64,000 nt of DNA from Streptomyces sp. Z26. GTDB lineage: Bacteria; Actinomycetota; Actinomycetes; Streptomycetales; Streptomycetaceae. The DNA lies in NCBI RefSeq assembly GCF_003665095.1, contig NZ_RCHV01000002.1, positions 2,783,501 through 2,847,500 on the forward strand, in the 5' to 3' direction. Shown in pieces: positions 8,040-16,090 of the stretch. Each line of letters opens with the position of its first letter. Within the stretch, counting starts at the first letter, position 1. The notes below the pieces were generated by a model, which was not told the origin of the DNA, made no database searches, and was given only the letters and a program-made list of their open reading frames with translations. A program made the translations under genes and the position numbers.

Positions 8040-8699
8040 ATGCCAGCCCCGAGCCCGCGGCACGGCGGCACCGCCCCCGAGCCGCCCGAGCCGCCCGCAC
8101 CCTCCGCGTCCCCCGCGCCCCCGGGGCGCCGCGAACGCAAGAAGGCCGCCACCCGCCAGGCCATCGCGGACGCCGCGCTGCGCCTCTTCCTCGCCCGTGG
8201 CTACGACGACGTGGGCATCCGCGAGATCGCCGACGCCGCCGACGTGTCGACCACGACGCTGTTCAAGCACTTCCCGGTGAAGGAGGCCCTCGTCTTCGAC
8301 CGGGACGCCGACATGGAGGCCGGTCTCCTGGCCGCCGTACGGGACCGGGCCCGGGGCGAGTCCATCCCGGTCGCCCTCCGGGAGCACGCCCTGCGCCACC
8401 GCGGCGCGGACCCCGGCGGCGACCCGCGTTTCGCGGCGTTCCTGGAGCTGGTGAACGGCACCCCCGCCCTCCGCGACTACCACCAGGCGATGTGGCTGCG
8501 GCACACCGCCGCCCTCGCCGCGGTCATCGCGGACGAGAGCGGGCTCCCCGCCGACGACGCCGCCTGCACCGCCCTCGCCCACTACGCGCTGGAGGCGCCC
8601 CGCGCCGCCCGCGCCCACGGCGGCGGCCGCGAGGCCCTGGTGCGGACGTTCCAGCTGCTGGACCAGGGCTGGCGTTCGCTGGCGCCCCCGCGCCCGTAG
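8040..8699 (+). CDS. TetR family transcriptional regulator
   Basis: A 219-aa TetR repressor. After a 28-residue Pro-rich tail, the HTH spans about residues 30-80 (RERKKAATRQAIADAALRLF, then ADVSTTTLFKHFPVKEALVF). The C-terminal ligand domain is not specific enough to name an effector. The gene is leaderless: TAGCGT (8028-8033) then 6 nt to the ATG. It is transcribed divergently from the flavin monooxygenase, which is its likely target along with itself. TTGACT on the minus strand near 8002-7997 could be the -35 of the monooxygenase promoter. Confidence 0.92.
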   Translation: MPAPSPRHGGTAPEPPEPPAPSASPAPPGRRERKKAATRQAIADAALRLFLARGYDDVGIREIADAADVSTTTLFKHFPVKEALVFDRDADMEAGLLAAVRDRARGESIPVALREHALRHRGADPGGDPRFAAFLELVNGTPALRDYHQAMWLRHTAALAAVIADESGLPADDAACTALAHYALEAPRAARAHGGGREALVRTFQLLDQGWRSLAPPRP

Positions 8700-8909
8700 C
8701 GGCGGCGGCGCACCTCACGGCGACGGGTCGGGAGCGGGCGACCAGGTGGTGTCCGGGCGGCCCTTGAGGGGGTGGCTCGCGGCGTCGGATGCGGTGCGGC
8801 GCAAGGCGGAGGATCGCCCTCGTACCGGGTCGTACGTGGACGACTGCGACAACGCGGCGAGGTGCCGTAGCCGTCGTCGCGAGCCCGAGGAGATCGCCCG
8901 GACATCGCC

Positions 8910-8915
8910 TAGACT
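8910..8915 (+). promoter_or_regulatory. -10 box upstream of 33-aa membrane protein
   Basis: TAGACT, about 60 nt upstream of the small membrane protein start. Between them is a 10-codon mini-ORF (GTG at 8945 to TGA at 8977) with its own AGGAGG. The rest of 8700-8909 shows nothing recognisable. Confidence 0.4.
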
Positions 8916-8969
8916 CGACGGGGGCCGTCATCGCAGGAGGCCCCGTGACACCGCACAAGGAGAGCCCCC

Positions 8970-9071
8970 GTGCTTGAGGTCTTCTTCACCACGCTGATGG
9001 TCCTGGTCGCCGTCGGAACGGCCGCGTTCGCCGGCCTCACCGTCAAGAAGCTCTACCAGGGCCAGCGCTGA
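8970..9071 (+). CDS. 33-aa single-pass membrane protein
   Basis: A very small protein starting MLEVFFTTLMVLVAVGTAAF, with one transmembrane helix (residues 4-24) and a basic C-terminal tail TVKKLYQGQR. Ribosome site AAGGAGAGCCCCC precedes the GTG. I recall near-identical peptides in other Streptomyces ahead of the same nitrobindin-like gene, so it is probably a genuine conserved small protein. The nitrobindin-like gene starts 46 nt downstream, consistent with an operon. Topology suggests an outward N-terminus and a short cytoplasmic basic tail. Function unknown; a membrane anchor or partner for the downstream protein is only a guess. Confidence 0.8.
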   Translation: MLEVFFTTLMVLVAVGTAAFAGLTVKKLYQGQR

Positions 9072-9117
9072 ACGCCTCCCTGCCCGCCGTCCCCGCTACA
9101 GATCGCCTGAGCCAGCC

Positions 9118-9696
9118 ATGATCGAGATCCCGTCCGACCTCCACCCGGACCTCGTGCCCCTCGCCTTCCTCCTCGGCAACTGGACCGGTGCCGGAGTGGC
9201 CGCCCTCGACGGCGAGGAGGGCCCCGGCACGGGCAAGTGCAACTTCGGGCAGGAGGTCGCGTTCAGCCACGACGGCCGCGACTTCCTGGAGTACGTCTCG
9301 CACAGCTGGGTCCTCGACGCCGAGGGCCGCAAGACGTCCCCGTTGGAGACCGAGAGCGGCTACTGGCGCATCGACAAGGACCGCCAGGTCGAGGTCGTCA
9401 TGATCCGCGACCAGGGTGTCGCGGAGGTCTGGTACGGGGAGATGGCGCACCAGAAGCCGCAGATCGACCTCGCCACGGACGCCCTCGCGCGGACCGCCTC
9501 GGCCGGTCCGTACAGCGGCGGCAAGCGCCTCTACGGCTACGTCAACGGCGACCTGATGTGGGTCGGGGAGCGGGCGACGCCGGAGCGGGAGCTGTACCCG
9601 TACATGTCGGCGCAGCTCAAGAAGGTCGTCGACCCGAGCGAGTGGGCGAAGGACCTCAAGGACCTGCCGGACGACGGCATCGCGTTCTTCCGCTAG
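9118..9696 (+). CDS. nitrobindin-like (FABP family) protein
   Basis: A 192-aa ten-stranded beta-barrel of the nitrobindin/THAP4 family. It has the family signature GNWTGAG (about residues 20-26), and the M. tuberculosis counterpart is Rv0813c. True nitrobindins bind ferric haem through a His near the C-terminus and isomerise peroxynitrite. Here the corresponding region reads LYPYMSAQLKKVV, with no His, and the last His is at about 111, so haem binding of the usual kind is unlikely. This is the subgroup often named ferric nitrobindin-like or FABP-like, possibly a lipid or small-ligand binder. Probably cotranscribed with the 33-aa membrane protein. Confidence 0.9.
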   Translation: MIEIPSDLHPDLVPLAFLLGNWTGAGVAALDGEEGPGTGKCNFGQEVAFSHDGRDFLEYVSHSWVLDAEGRKTSPLETESGYWRIDKDRQVEVVMIRDQGVAEVWYGEMAHQKPQIDLATDALARTASAGPYSGGKRLYGYVNGDLMWVGERATPERELYPYMSAQLKKVVDPSEWAKDLKDLPDDGIAFFR

Positions 9697-9773
9697 AGAC
9701 GCCACCGCCCCGCCCCCGCCGCCCGCCGTCTCCGGCGGCCTCGGCACGTACGGGGGCGCGCGGTACGCTGAAA

Positions 9774-9905
9774 CGCGCCCCGTGGGGGAAGCCGGTCGGA
9801 ATCCGGCGCTGACCCGCAACGGTAGGTGGTGCCCCCGCGGCACCGCGAGCCCGAATGCCCACGGCGGCGCACGCTCCTGACACTCGCCGTGGTCTGCGAG
9901 GGGAA
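9774..9905 (+). promoter_or_regulatory. cobalamin (B12) riboswitch
   Basis: The core GGGGAAGCCGGTCGGAATCC, then GACCCGCAACGGTAG, followed by the B12 box variant GAGCCCGAATGCCCAC at about 9847-9862, is the cobalamin riboswitch consensus. The -10 TACGCT (9764-9769) places the transcription start near 9776. A CACGGCG/CGCCGTG stem just after the B12 box may be the switching element. It controls the downstream permease-ATPase-binding-protein operon, which should be shut off when adenosylcobalamin is abundant. Ends are approximate. Confidence 0.9.
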
Positions 9906-10000
9906 GCCGCGCGGACCGTCGCGGGCGGGCAGTACGACGCCGGTGGCACCCGGGCAGCGCATGCCCGGACCTCCGCGGCCCGACGCGAAGGCGGACCGCG

Positions 10001-11203
10001 ATGCCCCCGCCCACCAGCCCCCGCGAGGCCGCCCCGGCGCCGCCCGCCGAGGCGCGCGACGGGGACCCCGGCGGAGCCGGCCCCGGGACCGCCGCCGCCC
10101 GTGCCCCCGCGAAGGACGTACGTCCGGACGCCGCCGTCGAGGCGTTCCGGCGGGCCGCGCCCGGCCGCCTGCCCGTGCCGCTGCTCGCCGCCGTACTGGC
10201 CGCCGCGCTGCTGCTGTCCCTGCTGTGCGCCGTCGCGCTCGGCGCCTCCGGCATCGGCTGGGACGACACGACGCGGTACCTGCGCGCGGGCCTCACCGGC
10301 GGGCGCGTCACCGCCGAGGAGCGCCCCGCGTACACCATCGTGTGGGAGCTGCGCTTCCCGCGCGCCCTCCTCGCCGCCGTCGTCGGCGCCGGGCTGGCGG
10401 CCGTCGGGGTCGCCGTGCAGGCGATGGTGCGGAACGCGCTGGCCGACCCGTTCGTCCTCGGCATCTCCTCCGGCGCGGCGGTCGGCGCGAACGCGGTGCT
10501 GCTGTTCGGCGCGTTCGCCGGGCTCGGGGTGTGGGCGCTGTCGGCGGGGGCGTTCGTCGCCGCGCTCGGCGCGATGGGCCTGGTGTACGCCGTCGCCCGC
10601 ACCGCGTACGGGCTGACGCCGCTGCGGCTGGTCCTCACCGGCACCGCCCTCTACTACGCCTTCACCGCCGTCACCACGCTGATGGTCTTCGCCGCCGAGC
10701 ACGGCGAGGCCGCGCGCTCCGCCATGATGTGGCTGCTCGGCGGTCTCGGCGGCGCGTCCTGGGCGTCGCTGCCGATCGCGGCCGCCGCCGTCGCCGCCGG
10801 ACTCGCCCACCTCCTCCTGGCCGCCGGTCGGCTCAACGCCCTCGCCATGGGCGACGAGACCGCCGCCGCCCTCGGCGTGGACGCGCCCCGGCTGCGCCGC
10901 GAACTCTTCCTGACGACCGCCGCCGTCACCGGCGCCGTCGTCGCCGTCAGCGGCGCGATCGGCTTCGTCGGGCTGATGGTGCCGCACGCCACGCGCATGC
11001 TGATCGGCGCCGACCACCGGCGCGTACTGGTGGTGGCGCCGCTGCTCGGCGCGGTGCTGCTGGTCTGGGTCGACGTGCTGTCCCGCACGGTGCTCGCGCC
11101 GACGGAGCTGCCCGTCGGCGTGCTCACGGCCGTCATCGGGGTGCCGTGCTTCCTGCTGCTGATGCGACGGCGGGGCGGCGGCCCCGCGTTCGGGGGTGCG
11201 TGA
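10001..11203 (+). CDS. BtuC/FecCD-type ABC transporter permease
   Basis: A 400-aa membrane permease of the iron-siderophore/cobalamin (FecCD) family. A disordered 60-residue N-terminus is followed by about ten transmembrane helices. Family landmarks include the coupling-helix region FPRALLAAVVGAGLAAVGVA with VRNALADPFVLGISSGAAVG (about 125-165), and IGFVGLMVPHATRML near 325. The upstream cobalamin riboswitch makes cobalamin, rather than a ferric siderophore, the likely cargo. The stop overlaps the ATPase start by one base (TGATG). Several in-frame starts exist; the ATG at 10001 is about 100 nt past the riboswitch, and the N-terminal tail makes the exact start uncertain. Confidence 0.9.
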   Translation: MPPPTSPREAAPAPPAEARDGDPGGAGPGTAAARAPAKDVRPDAAVEAFRRAAPGRLPVPLLAAVLAAALLLSLLCAVALGASGIGWDDTTRYLRAGLTGGRVTAEERPAYTIVWELRFPRALLAAVVGAGLAAVGVAVQAMVRNALADPFVLGISSGAAVGANAVLLFGAFAGLGVWALSAGAFVAALGAMGLVYAVARTAYGLTPLRLVLTGTALYYAFTAVTTLMVFAAEHGEAARSAMMWLLGGLGGASWASLPIAAAAVAAGLAHLLLAAGRLNALAMGDETAAALGVDAPRLRRELFLTTAAVTGAVVAVSGAIGFVGLMVPHATRMLIGADHRRVLVVAPLLGAVLLVWVDVLSRTVLAPTELPVGVLTAVIGVPCFLLLMRRRGGGPAFGGA

Positions 11204-11973
11204 TGCGGGTCGACGTCGACGCGGTGACGGTGGAGGCCGCGGGCGCCACGCTCGTACGGGACGTGACGCTGCACGCCGGGAACGGCGAGCTGGTCGGGCT
11301 CGTCGGCCCCAACGGCAGCGGCAAGTCCAGCCTGCTGCGCTGCGTCTACCGCGCCGCGCGGCCCAGCGCGGGCACCGTACGGCTCGACGGGGACGACCTC
11401 CGCGCGCTGACGCCCCGCGAGAGCGCCCGGCGGTTGGCGGCGCTGCCGCAGGAGGGGGTCGGGGAGTTCGCGTTCACGGTGGCCGAGGTGGTGGAGATGG
11501 GCCGACTGCCGCGGCAGCGGGCGACGGCCCGTACGACCGACGCGGACCGGCGCGTGTGCGCGGCGGCGCTGGCGCGGGTCGGCGCCGCGCACCTCGCGGG
11601 GCGCGGCTACCCGGAGCTGTCCGGCGGCGAGAAGCAGCGGGTGCTCATCGCGCGCGCCCTCGCGCAGGAGCCGCGCGTGCTGGTCCTCGACGAACCCACC
11701 AACCACCTGGACATCGCCCAGCAGTTGGAGGTCCTGGCGCTGGTACGGGCCAGTGGCCTGACCGTGCTCACCGCGCTGCACGACCTGAACCTGGCCGCCG
11801 TCCACTGCGACCGGCTGCACGTCATCGACCACGGCGCGATCGTCGCCTCCGGCCCACCGCACGACGTGCTGACGCCGGAGCTGCTGGCGGACGTGTTCGG
11901 CGTACGGGCGCACCGCGTGCGGCACCCGGAGTCGGGCGCGGTGCAGCTGCTGTTCGACCGGCTCCCGCGCTAG
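11203..11973 (+). CDS. BtuD/FecE-type ABC transporter ATPase
   Basis: A 256-aa ATPase powering the cobalamin/siderophore-type importer. Walker A GPNGSGKSS (about 33-41), signature LSGGEKQR (about 139-146), Walker B VLVLDEPTNHLD (about 158-169) and the H-loop Thr-Ala-Leu-His (LTALHDLNLAA) are all intact, so it should be active. It starts at ATG 11203, overlapping the permease stop, which implies tight translational coupling within the riboswitch-controlled operon. The next gene, the binding protein, starts 41 nt downstream with its own ribosome site. Confidence 0.93.
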   Translation: MRVDVDAVTVEAAGATLVRDVTLHAGNGELVGLVGPNGSGKSSLLRCVYRAARPSAGTVRLDGDDLRALTPRESARRLAALPQEGVGEFAFTVAEVVEMGRLPRQRATARTTDADRRVCAAALARVGAAHLAGRGYPELSGGEKQRVLIARALAQEPRVLVLDEPTNHLDIAQQLEVLALVRASGLTVLTALHDLNLAAVHCDRLHVIDHGAIVASGPPHDVLTPELLADVFGVRAHRVRHPESGAVQLLFDRLPR

Positions 11974-12014
11974 CCCCACGCCCCGCCCCCGCCCACTCCC
12001 CGGAGGAGAGACCC

Positions 12015-13037
12015 ATGCGCACCCGCGCCCGTACCCTCGCCCTCGCGCTGTCGCTCGGCGCGCTCGCCCTCACCAGTGCCGCCTGCGGCGCCGACGTGGA
12101 GGACGACCCGAAGTCCGGTGCCGACGAGGCCGTCACGCTGACCAACTGCGGGCGGGAGGTGACGTACGAGAAGGTGCCGGAACGCGTGGTGACGTACGAC
12201 GTCGGGATCACCGAGATCATGTTCGCGCTCGGGCTGAGCGACCGGATGGCCGGTTACGCGATGGCCGACGACAAGGGCGACCTGGACGGCGTCGCCTGGC
12301 GGGACGGCTACGAGCGGACGAAGTGGCTGTCGAAGAAGCGCGTCAACAAGGAGCTGGTGCTGGACGCCCGCGCCGACTTCGTCTTCGCCGGGTGGAACTA
12401 CGGCTTCGACGAGGGCGAGGGCTTCACCCCGGCGGTGCTCGACAAGCTGGGTGTCGACTCGTACGTGCTCTCCGAGTCCTGCCGCAACGGCGGCGAGACC
12501 TCGCGCGGCCGGAGCCGCGGCGTGATGCCGCCGCTCGACGCGCTCTACACCGACCTGCGGAATCTGGGGAAGCTGTTCGGCGTCGAGGACCGGGCGGAGT
12601 CGCTGATCCGGAGGTTCCGCGCGCAGGTGGCGAGGACGGAGGCGGGCGTACCGGAGGACCGCGAGCGGCCGACGGTGTTCCTCTACGACGACGGGCGGGA
12701 CAAGCCGTTCACCTCGGGCCGGTACGCGGGGCCGCACTCGATCATCACCAAGGCGGGCGGCGACCACGTGATGAAGGACCTCGAGGACAGCTGGACGACG
12801 GTCGGCTGGGAGACGGTCGTGGACCGGAACCCGGACGTCATCGTGATCAACGACTACGGCGACGTGTCCGCCGCGGCGAAGAAGCGCTTCCTGACGTCGT
12901 ACGGCCCGCTGCGGAACGTCTCCGCGATCAAGCACGACCGGATCTTCACGCTGGACTACGCCGACCTCGTCGAGAGCCCCCGGAACCCGGCGGCGATCGC
13001 GGAGTTGGCGGCGTACCTGCGGAAGCTGCCGGACTGA
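12015..13037 (+). CDS. BtuF/FecB-type substrate-binding lipoprotein
   Basis: A 340-aa ABC transporter substrate-binding lipoprotein. The signal peptide (residues 1-23, ALALSLGALALTSAAC) ends at a lipobox with Cys24. The body is a FecB-like two-lobe fold, beginning with the typical VTLTNCGREVTYEKVPERVV and GITEIMFALGLSDRMAGYA. An insertion with CRNGGETSRGRSRG (about 157-170) is longer than in minimal BtuF proteins. The ligand is inferred as cobalamin from the upstream riboswitch; the domain alone would also fit ferric siderophores or haem. It completes the operon and is followed by nur, which has its own leaderless promoter. Confidence 0.9.
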   Translation: MRTRARTLALALSLGALALTSAACGADVEDDPKSGADEAVTLTNCGREVTYEKVPERVVTYDVGITEIMFALGLSDRMAGYAMADDKGDLDGVAWRDGYERTKWLSKKRVNKELVLDARADFVFAGWNYGFDEGEGFTPAVLDKLGVDSYVLSESCRNGGETSRGRSRGVMPPLDALYTDLRNLGKLFGVEDRAESLIRRFRAQVARTEAGVPEDRERPTVFLYDDGRDKPFTSGRYAGPHSIITKAGGDHVMKDLEDSWTTVGWETVVDRNPDVIVINDYGDVSAAAKKRFLTSYGPLRNVSAIKHDRIFTLDYADLVESPRNPAAIAELAAYLRKLPD

Positions 13038-13106
13038 GCCGCGCGAGGGGCCGCCGGGTGCGTGACGGCCGGGCGCGGGCCCGCCGGGCGCCCGTAGACT
13101 GGGCGC

Positions 13107-13613
13107 GTGGTGACCACCGACTGGCAGAGTGACCTGAGGGCGCGCGGGTACCGGCTCACGCCGCAGCGCCAGCTCGTGCTGGAGGCCGTGGACAAGCTCG
13201 AACACTCCACGCCGGACGACATCCTGGCCGAGGTCCGGCGGACGGCGGGCGGCGTCAACATCTCCACCGTCTACCGCACGCTGGAGCTGCTGGAGGAGCT
13301 GGGCCTCGTCTCGCACGCGCACCTCGGGCACGGCGCGCCCACGTACCACCTGGCCGACCGGCACCACCACATGCACCTCGTCTGCCGCGACTGCACGGAC
13401 GTGATCGAGGCGGACCTGTCGGTGGCGGAGCCGTTCGCGGCGGCGCTGCGCGAGCGGTTCGGCTTCGAGACGGACATGCGGCACTTCGCGATCTTCGGTC
13501 GGTGCGGCACGTGCGAGGCGAAGCAGGCGGACGCGGAGGCCGACGGCGAGGGCCCCGAGGCGGGCGCGGGTACGGGCCCGGCGGCCGGTACGGGCGCGGG
13601 CACCGGCGGCTGA
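13107..13613 (+). CDS. nur: Nur, nickel-responsive Fur-family regulator
   Basis: A 168-aa Fur-family repressor closely matching S. coelicolor Nur, which in the nickel-bound form represses nikABCDE and sodF. The winged helix is residues 10-85 (LRARGYRLTPQRQLVLEAVD). Metal ligands described for Nur are present: His33, His86, His88 and His90 for one site, His70, His72 and His126 for the nickel site. Two CxxC pairs (93/96, 133/136) are also present. The C-terminal 30 residues are a Gly/Ala-rich tail absent from the well-studied protein. The GTG start is leaderless: TAGACT (13095-13100), 6 nt, GTG. It lies directly after the cobalamin-riboswitch transporter. Confidence 0.95.
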   Translation: MVTTDWQSDLRARGYRLTPQRQLVLEAVDKLEHSTPDDILAEVRRTAGGVNISTVYRTLELLEELGLVSHAHLGHGAPTYHLADRHHHMHLVCRDCTDVIEADLSVAEPFAAALRERFGFETDMRHFAIFGRCGTCEAKQADAEADGEGPEAGAGTGPAAGTGAGTGG

Positions 13614-13655
13614 CCGGCGTACGGTACGGGCGGCGCGCGCCGTAGGCTGGACGGT

Positions 13656-14627
13656 ATGAAGAGTCCGCTGCTCTCCCTCCCCGGTGCCGTCCCCGCGGAA
13701 GCCCCCGACGAGGGGGTGGCCGCGCACTACGGCGACCTGTTCCGCGAGCAACGCGCCCTCGCCGACGGCAAGGGTTTCGTGGACCTCTCGCACCGCGGCG
13801 TCGTCACCGTCTCGGGCGCCGACCGCCTCACCTGGCTGCACCTGCTGCTGACGCAGCACGTCAGCGAGCTGGAGCCGGGCCACGCCGCGGACGCGCTGAT
13901 CCTCTCCGCGAACGGGCACGTGGAGCAGGCCGTCTACCTGGTCGACGACGGCACCACGACCTGGCTGCACACCGAGCCGGACCGGCAGGGCGAGCTGGTC
14001 GCGTACCTGGAGAGCATGCGGTTCTTCTACCGCGTCGAGGTCGTGGACCGCACCGCCGGGTACGCGGTCACGCACCTCCCCGCGGGCTCCATCGCGGCCC
14101 CCCCGGCGGACGCGGTGGTGCGCGAGACGTCGTACGGGCGGGACCTGTTCGTGCCGCGCGACGGGCTCCGCGCGTTCGCCGACACGTACGGGCCCGCCGT
14201 GGGCGTGCTGGCGCACGAGGCGCTGCGCGTCGAGGCGCACCGGCCGCGGCTGGGGCTGGAGACGGACCACCGTACGATCCCGCACGAGGTGGGCTGGATC
14301 GGGTCGGCCGTGCACCTCCAGAAGGGGTGCTACCGGGGGCAGGAGACCGTCGCGCGCGTGCAGAACCTCGGCAAGCCGCCGCGGCGGCTGGTCTTCCTGC
14401 ACCTCGACGGCAGCGACGTGCGGATTCCCGTGCACGGCGACGATGTGCGGCTCGCGTCGGACGGGCCCGAGGGGCGGAAGCTGGGCTTCGTCACCACGTC
14501 GGTGCGCCACCACGAGCTGGGGCCCATCGCGTTGGCGCTGGTCAAGCGGAACCTTCCGGCCGACGCCGGGCTGATCGTCGGCGCGGACGCGACGGCGGCG
14601 GCGCAGGAGGTCGTGGTCGCCCCCTGA
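13656..14627 (+). CDS. ygfZ: YgfZ, folate-binding Fe-S cluster repair protein
   Basis: A 323-aa GcvT-like tetrahydrofolate-binding protein of the YgfZ/IBA57 family, which supports assembly or repair of certain Fe-S enzymes. The diagnostic motif KGCYRGQE is at residues 223-230, with the key Cys225. The N-terminal GcvT fold is recognisable from FVDLSHRGVVTVSGADRLTW. The start is leaderless: TAGGCT at 13643-13648, then 7 nt to the ATG. It is convergent with dtd, separated by a small GC-rich tandem repeat. Many actinomycetes keep ygfZ close to fur-family and sulfur genes; here it follows nur. Confidence 0.93.
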   Translation: MKSPLLSLPGAVPAEAPDEGVAAHYGDLFREQRALADGKGFVDLSHRGVVTVSGADRLTWLHLLLTQHVSELEPGHAADALILSANGHVEQAVYLVDDGTTTWLHTEPDRQGELVAYLESMRFFYRVEVVDRTAGYAVTHLPAGSIAAPPADAVVRETSYGRDLFVPRDGLRAFADTYGPAVGVLAHEALRVEAHRPRLGLETDHRTIPHEVGWIGSAVHLQKGCYRGQETVARVQNLGKPPRRLVFLHLDGSDVRIPVHGDDVRLASDGPEGRKLGFVTTSVRHHELGPIALALVKRNLPADAGLIVGADATAAAQEVVVAP

Positions 14628-14637
14628 GGCGTACGGG

Positions 14638-14683
14638 GTACGCGGGGCGGGACGTACGCGGGGCGGGGCGTACGGGGCGGGGC
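14638..14683 (+). repeat. 16-bp GC-rich tandem repeat (about 3 copies)
   Basis: Units beginning GTACGCGGGGCGGG at 14638, 14654 and (shortened) 14670, in the 61-bp convergent gap between ygfZ and dtd. No clean hairpin; the repeat replaces a conventional terminator. Confidence 0.75.
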
Positions 14684-14688
14684 GCCGC

Positions 14689-15132
14689 TCAGATGTCCAG
14701 CTGCACGGTGAACGGGCCGTCGTTCACCAGCGACACACGCATCGCCGCGCCGAACCGGCCCGTCGCCACCTCCGCCCCCAACGACCGCAGTCGCGCCACG
14801 ACTTCGTCCACGAGCGGTTCGGCGACGGGGCGCGGCGCGGCGGCGTTCCAGGTGGGGCGGCGGCCCTTGCGGGCGTCGCCGTAGAGCGTGAACTGGCTGA
14901 TCACCAGCAGCGGCGCGCCCACGTCCGAGCAGGACTGCTCGCTCCCGCCGGGCTGTTCGGGCTCGAAGAGGCGTACCGACCAGAGTTTTCTGGCCAGTTG
15001 GGCGGCCTTCTCCTCGGTGTCGTCGTGCGTGACCCCGACGAGTACGCACAGGCCACGGCCCTTGATCTCCCCGACGGTCTCCCCGTCCACGGTGACGGCC
15101 GCGCCGTCCACCCTCTGCACCACAGCTCGCAT
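14689..15132 (-). CDS. dtd: D-aminoacyl-tRNA deacylase
   Basis: A 147-aa DTD enzyme that hydrolyses D-aminoacyl-tRNAs (and Gly-tRNA-Ala) as a proofreading step. Characteristic motifs are [15 protein letters not shown] (Ser79-Gln80-Phe81-Thr82) and the C-terminal Gly-Pro element [12 protein letters not shown], which builds the cross-subunit Gly-cisPro chirality filter. Length is typical. The ATG at 15132 begins MRAVVQRV, the canonical DTD start; much longer in-frame extensions upstream are not coding. Possible leaderless promoter: CATGAT, then 6 nt to the ATG. Divergent from rsiG and convergent with ygfZ. Confidence 0.95.
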   Translation of the reverse strand: MRAVVQRVDGAAVTVDGETVGEIKGRGLCVLVGVTHDDTEEKAAQLARKLWSVRLFEPEQPGGSEQSCSDVGAPLLVISQFTLYGDARKGRRPTWNAAAPRPVAEPLVDEVVARLRSLGAEVATGRFGAAMRVSLVNDGPFTVQLDI

Positions 15133-15297
15133 GGCGCCATCATGCCGTGTCCGCCCACGGCTGGAACGCGTGCGTCCGTATGGGTGCGCCTCCGCTGCGC
15201 GTCCCGGCGGAGCAGTGGCACCATGCGGTACGAGATCCGCACACGCGGTGCGTAGCATGGCGACTGCGGCCAAAAGGGGATGAGGGGTCGTAAAACG

Positions 15298-15984
15298 ATG
15301 AACAACACTGGTTCCGGACCGACGCCTTCGGGTGCGCCCGGTGTCCCGGGTCCCGCCGAGCCGTTCGCCTCCCCGGCCCTCTCCCCCGCCCGGGTCCCCG
15401 TACCGGTCCCGGCCCCCGCGCCGGCCGCCGGGAGCGCCCGCGTCGTCGCGCCCGCGCCCCCGTCCGAGCCGCGCGTGGAGGTCGACCTGTACGCGCTGCG
15501 GCTCGCGGAGGTGCGCGAACTGCGGCGTACGGCGCAGCAGGACGAGGCGGACCTCAGCTACGTACGGCGGATGCTCCAGGGCCGGATCGACATCCTGCGG
15601 GCGGAGGTGGCACGGCGTACGGCGCCGACGTCCGCGCTGCTCGACCGGCTGCCGGAGATCCTCACGGACATGCCGTCGCGGCACCGCTCGTCGGCCCGGC
15701 ACGTGACGCTCGGCACACCGCACGGCGAGGAGTACCGGCGGCTGGCCGAAACGATGCTCTCCGAGGTGGAGCTGTCCGACCTCTCCGCGCGTACGGACGG
15801 CGAACTGCACGACGCCATGCGGCGGTTGGTCGGCTACGAGCAGGAGGTGTCGCAGGGCCGCGCGGCGCTCCAGCGGACGGCGGACGGGTGCAGCGCGGAG
15901 ATCGCCCGCCGCTACCGGGAGGGCGAGGCCCAGGTCGACGACCTGCTGCCGCGGGACCTGCCACGGGACGACCGGCTCCCGTGA
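15298..15984 (+). CDS. rsiG: RsiG, c-di-GMP-dependent anti-sigma factor of WhiG
   Basis: A 228-aa protein with a Pro/Ala-rich tail (1-60) and a helical antiparallel coiled coil. Both helices carry the c-di-GMP-binding signature E(X)3S(X)2R(X)3Q(X)3D described for Streptomyces RsiG. Copy 1 is E83-S87-R90-Q94-D98 and copy 2 is E181-S185-R188-Q192-D196, both exact. In the known system, RsiG loaded with a c-di-GMP dimer holds the sporulation sigma factor WhiG inactive; falling c-di-GMP releases WhiG and starts spore differentiation. The ATG at 15298 follows AGGGGT at a good distance. It lies between dtd and an asparaginase; whiG itself is not in the window. Confidence 0.93.
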   Translation: MNNTGSGPTPSGAPGVPGPAEPFASPALSPARVPVPVPAPAPAAGSARVVAPAPPSEPRVEVDLYALRLAEVRELRRTAQQDEADLSYVRRMLQGRIDILRAEVARRTAPTSALLDRLPEILTDMPSRHRSSARHVTLGTPHGEEYRRLAETMLSEVELSDLSARTDGELHDAMRRLVGYEQEVSQGRAALQRTADGCSAEIARRYREGEAQVDDLLPRDLPRDDRLP

Positions 15985-16090
15985 CGCGGTTCCGGGCGGC
16001 GGCGGGCGGCCGGTTAACGTAAGGAACGTCCCCCGTTCCACTCCTGGCACGGCGCCCTGCCGCCGCGCGAACGCGCCACCGGAGGCCCCC

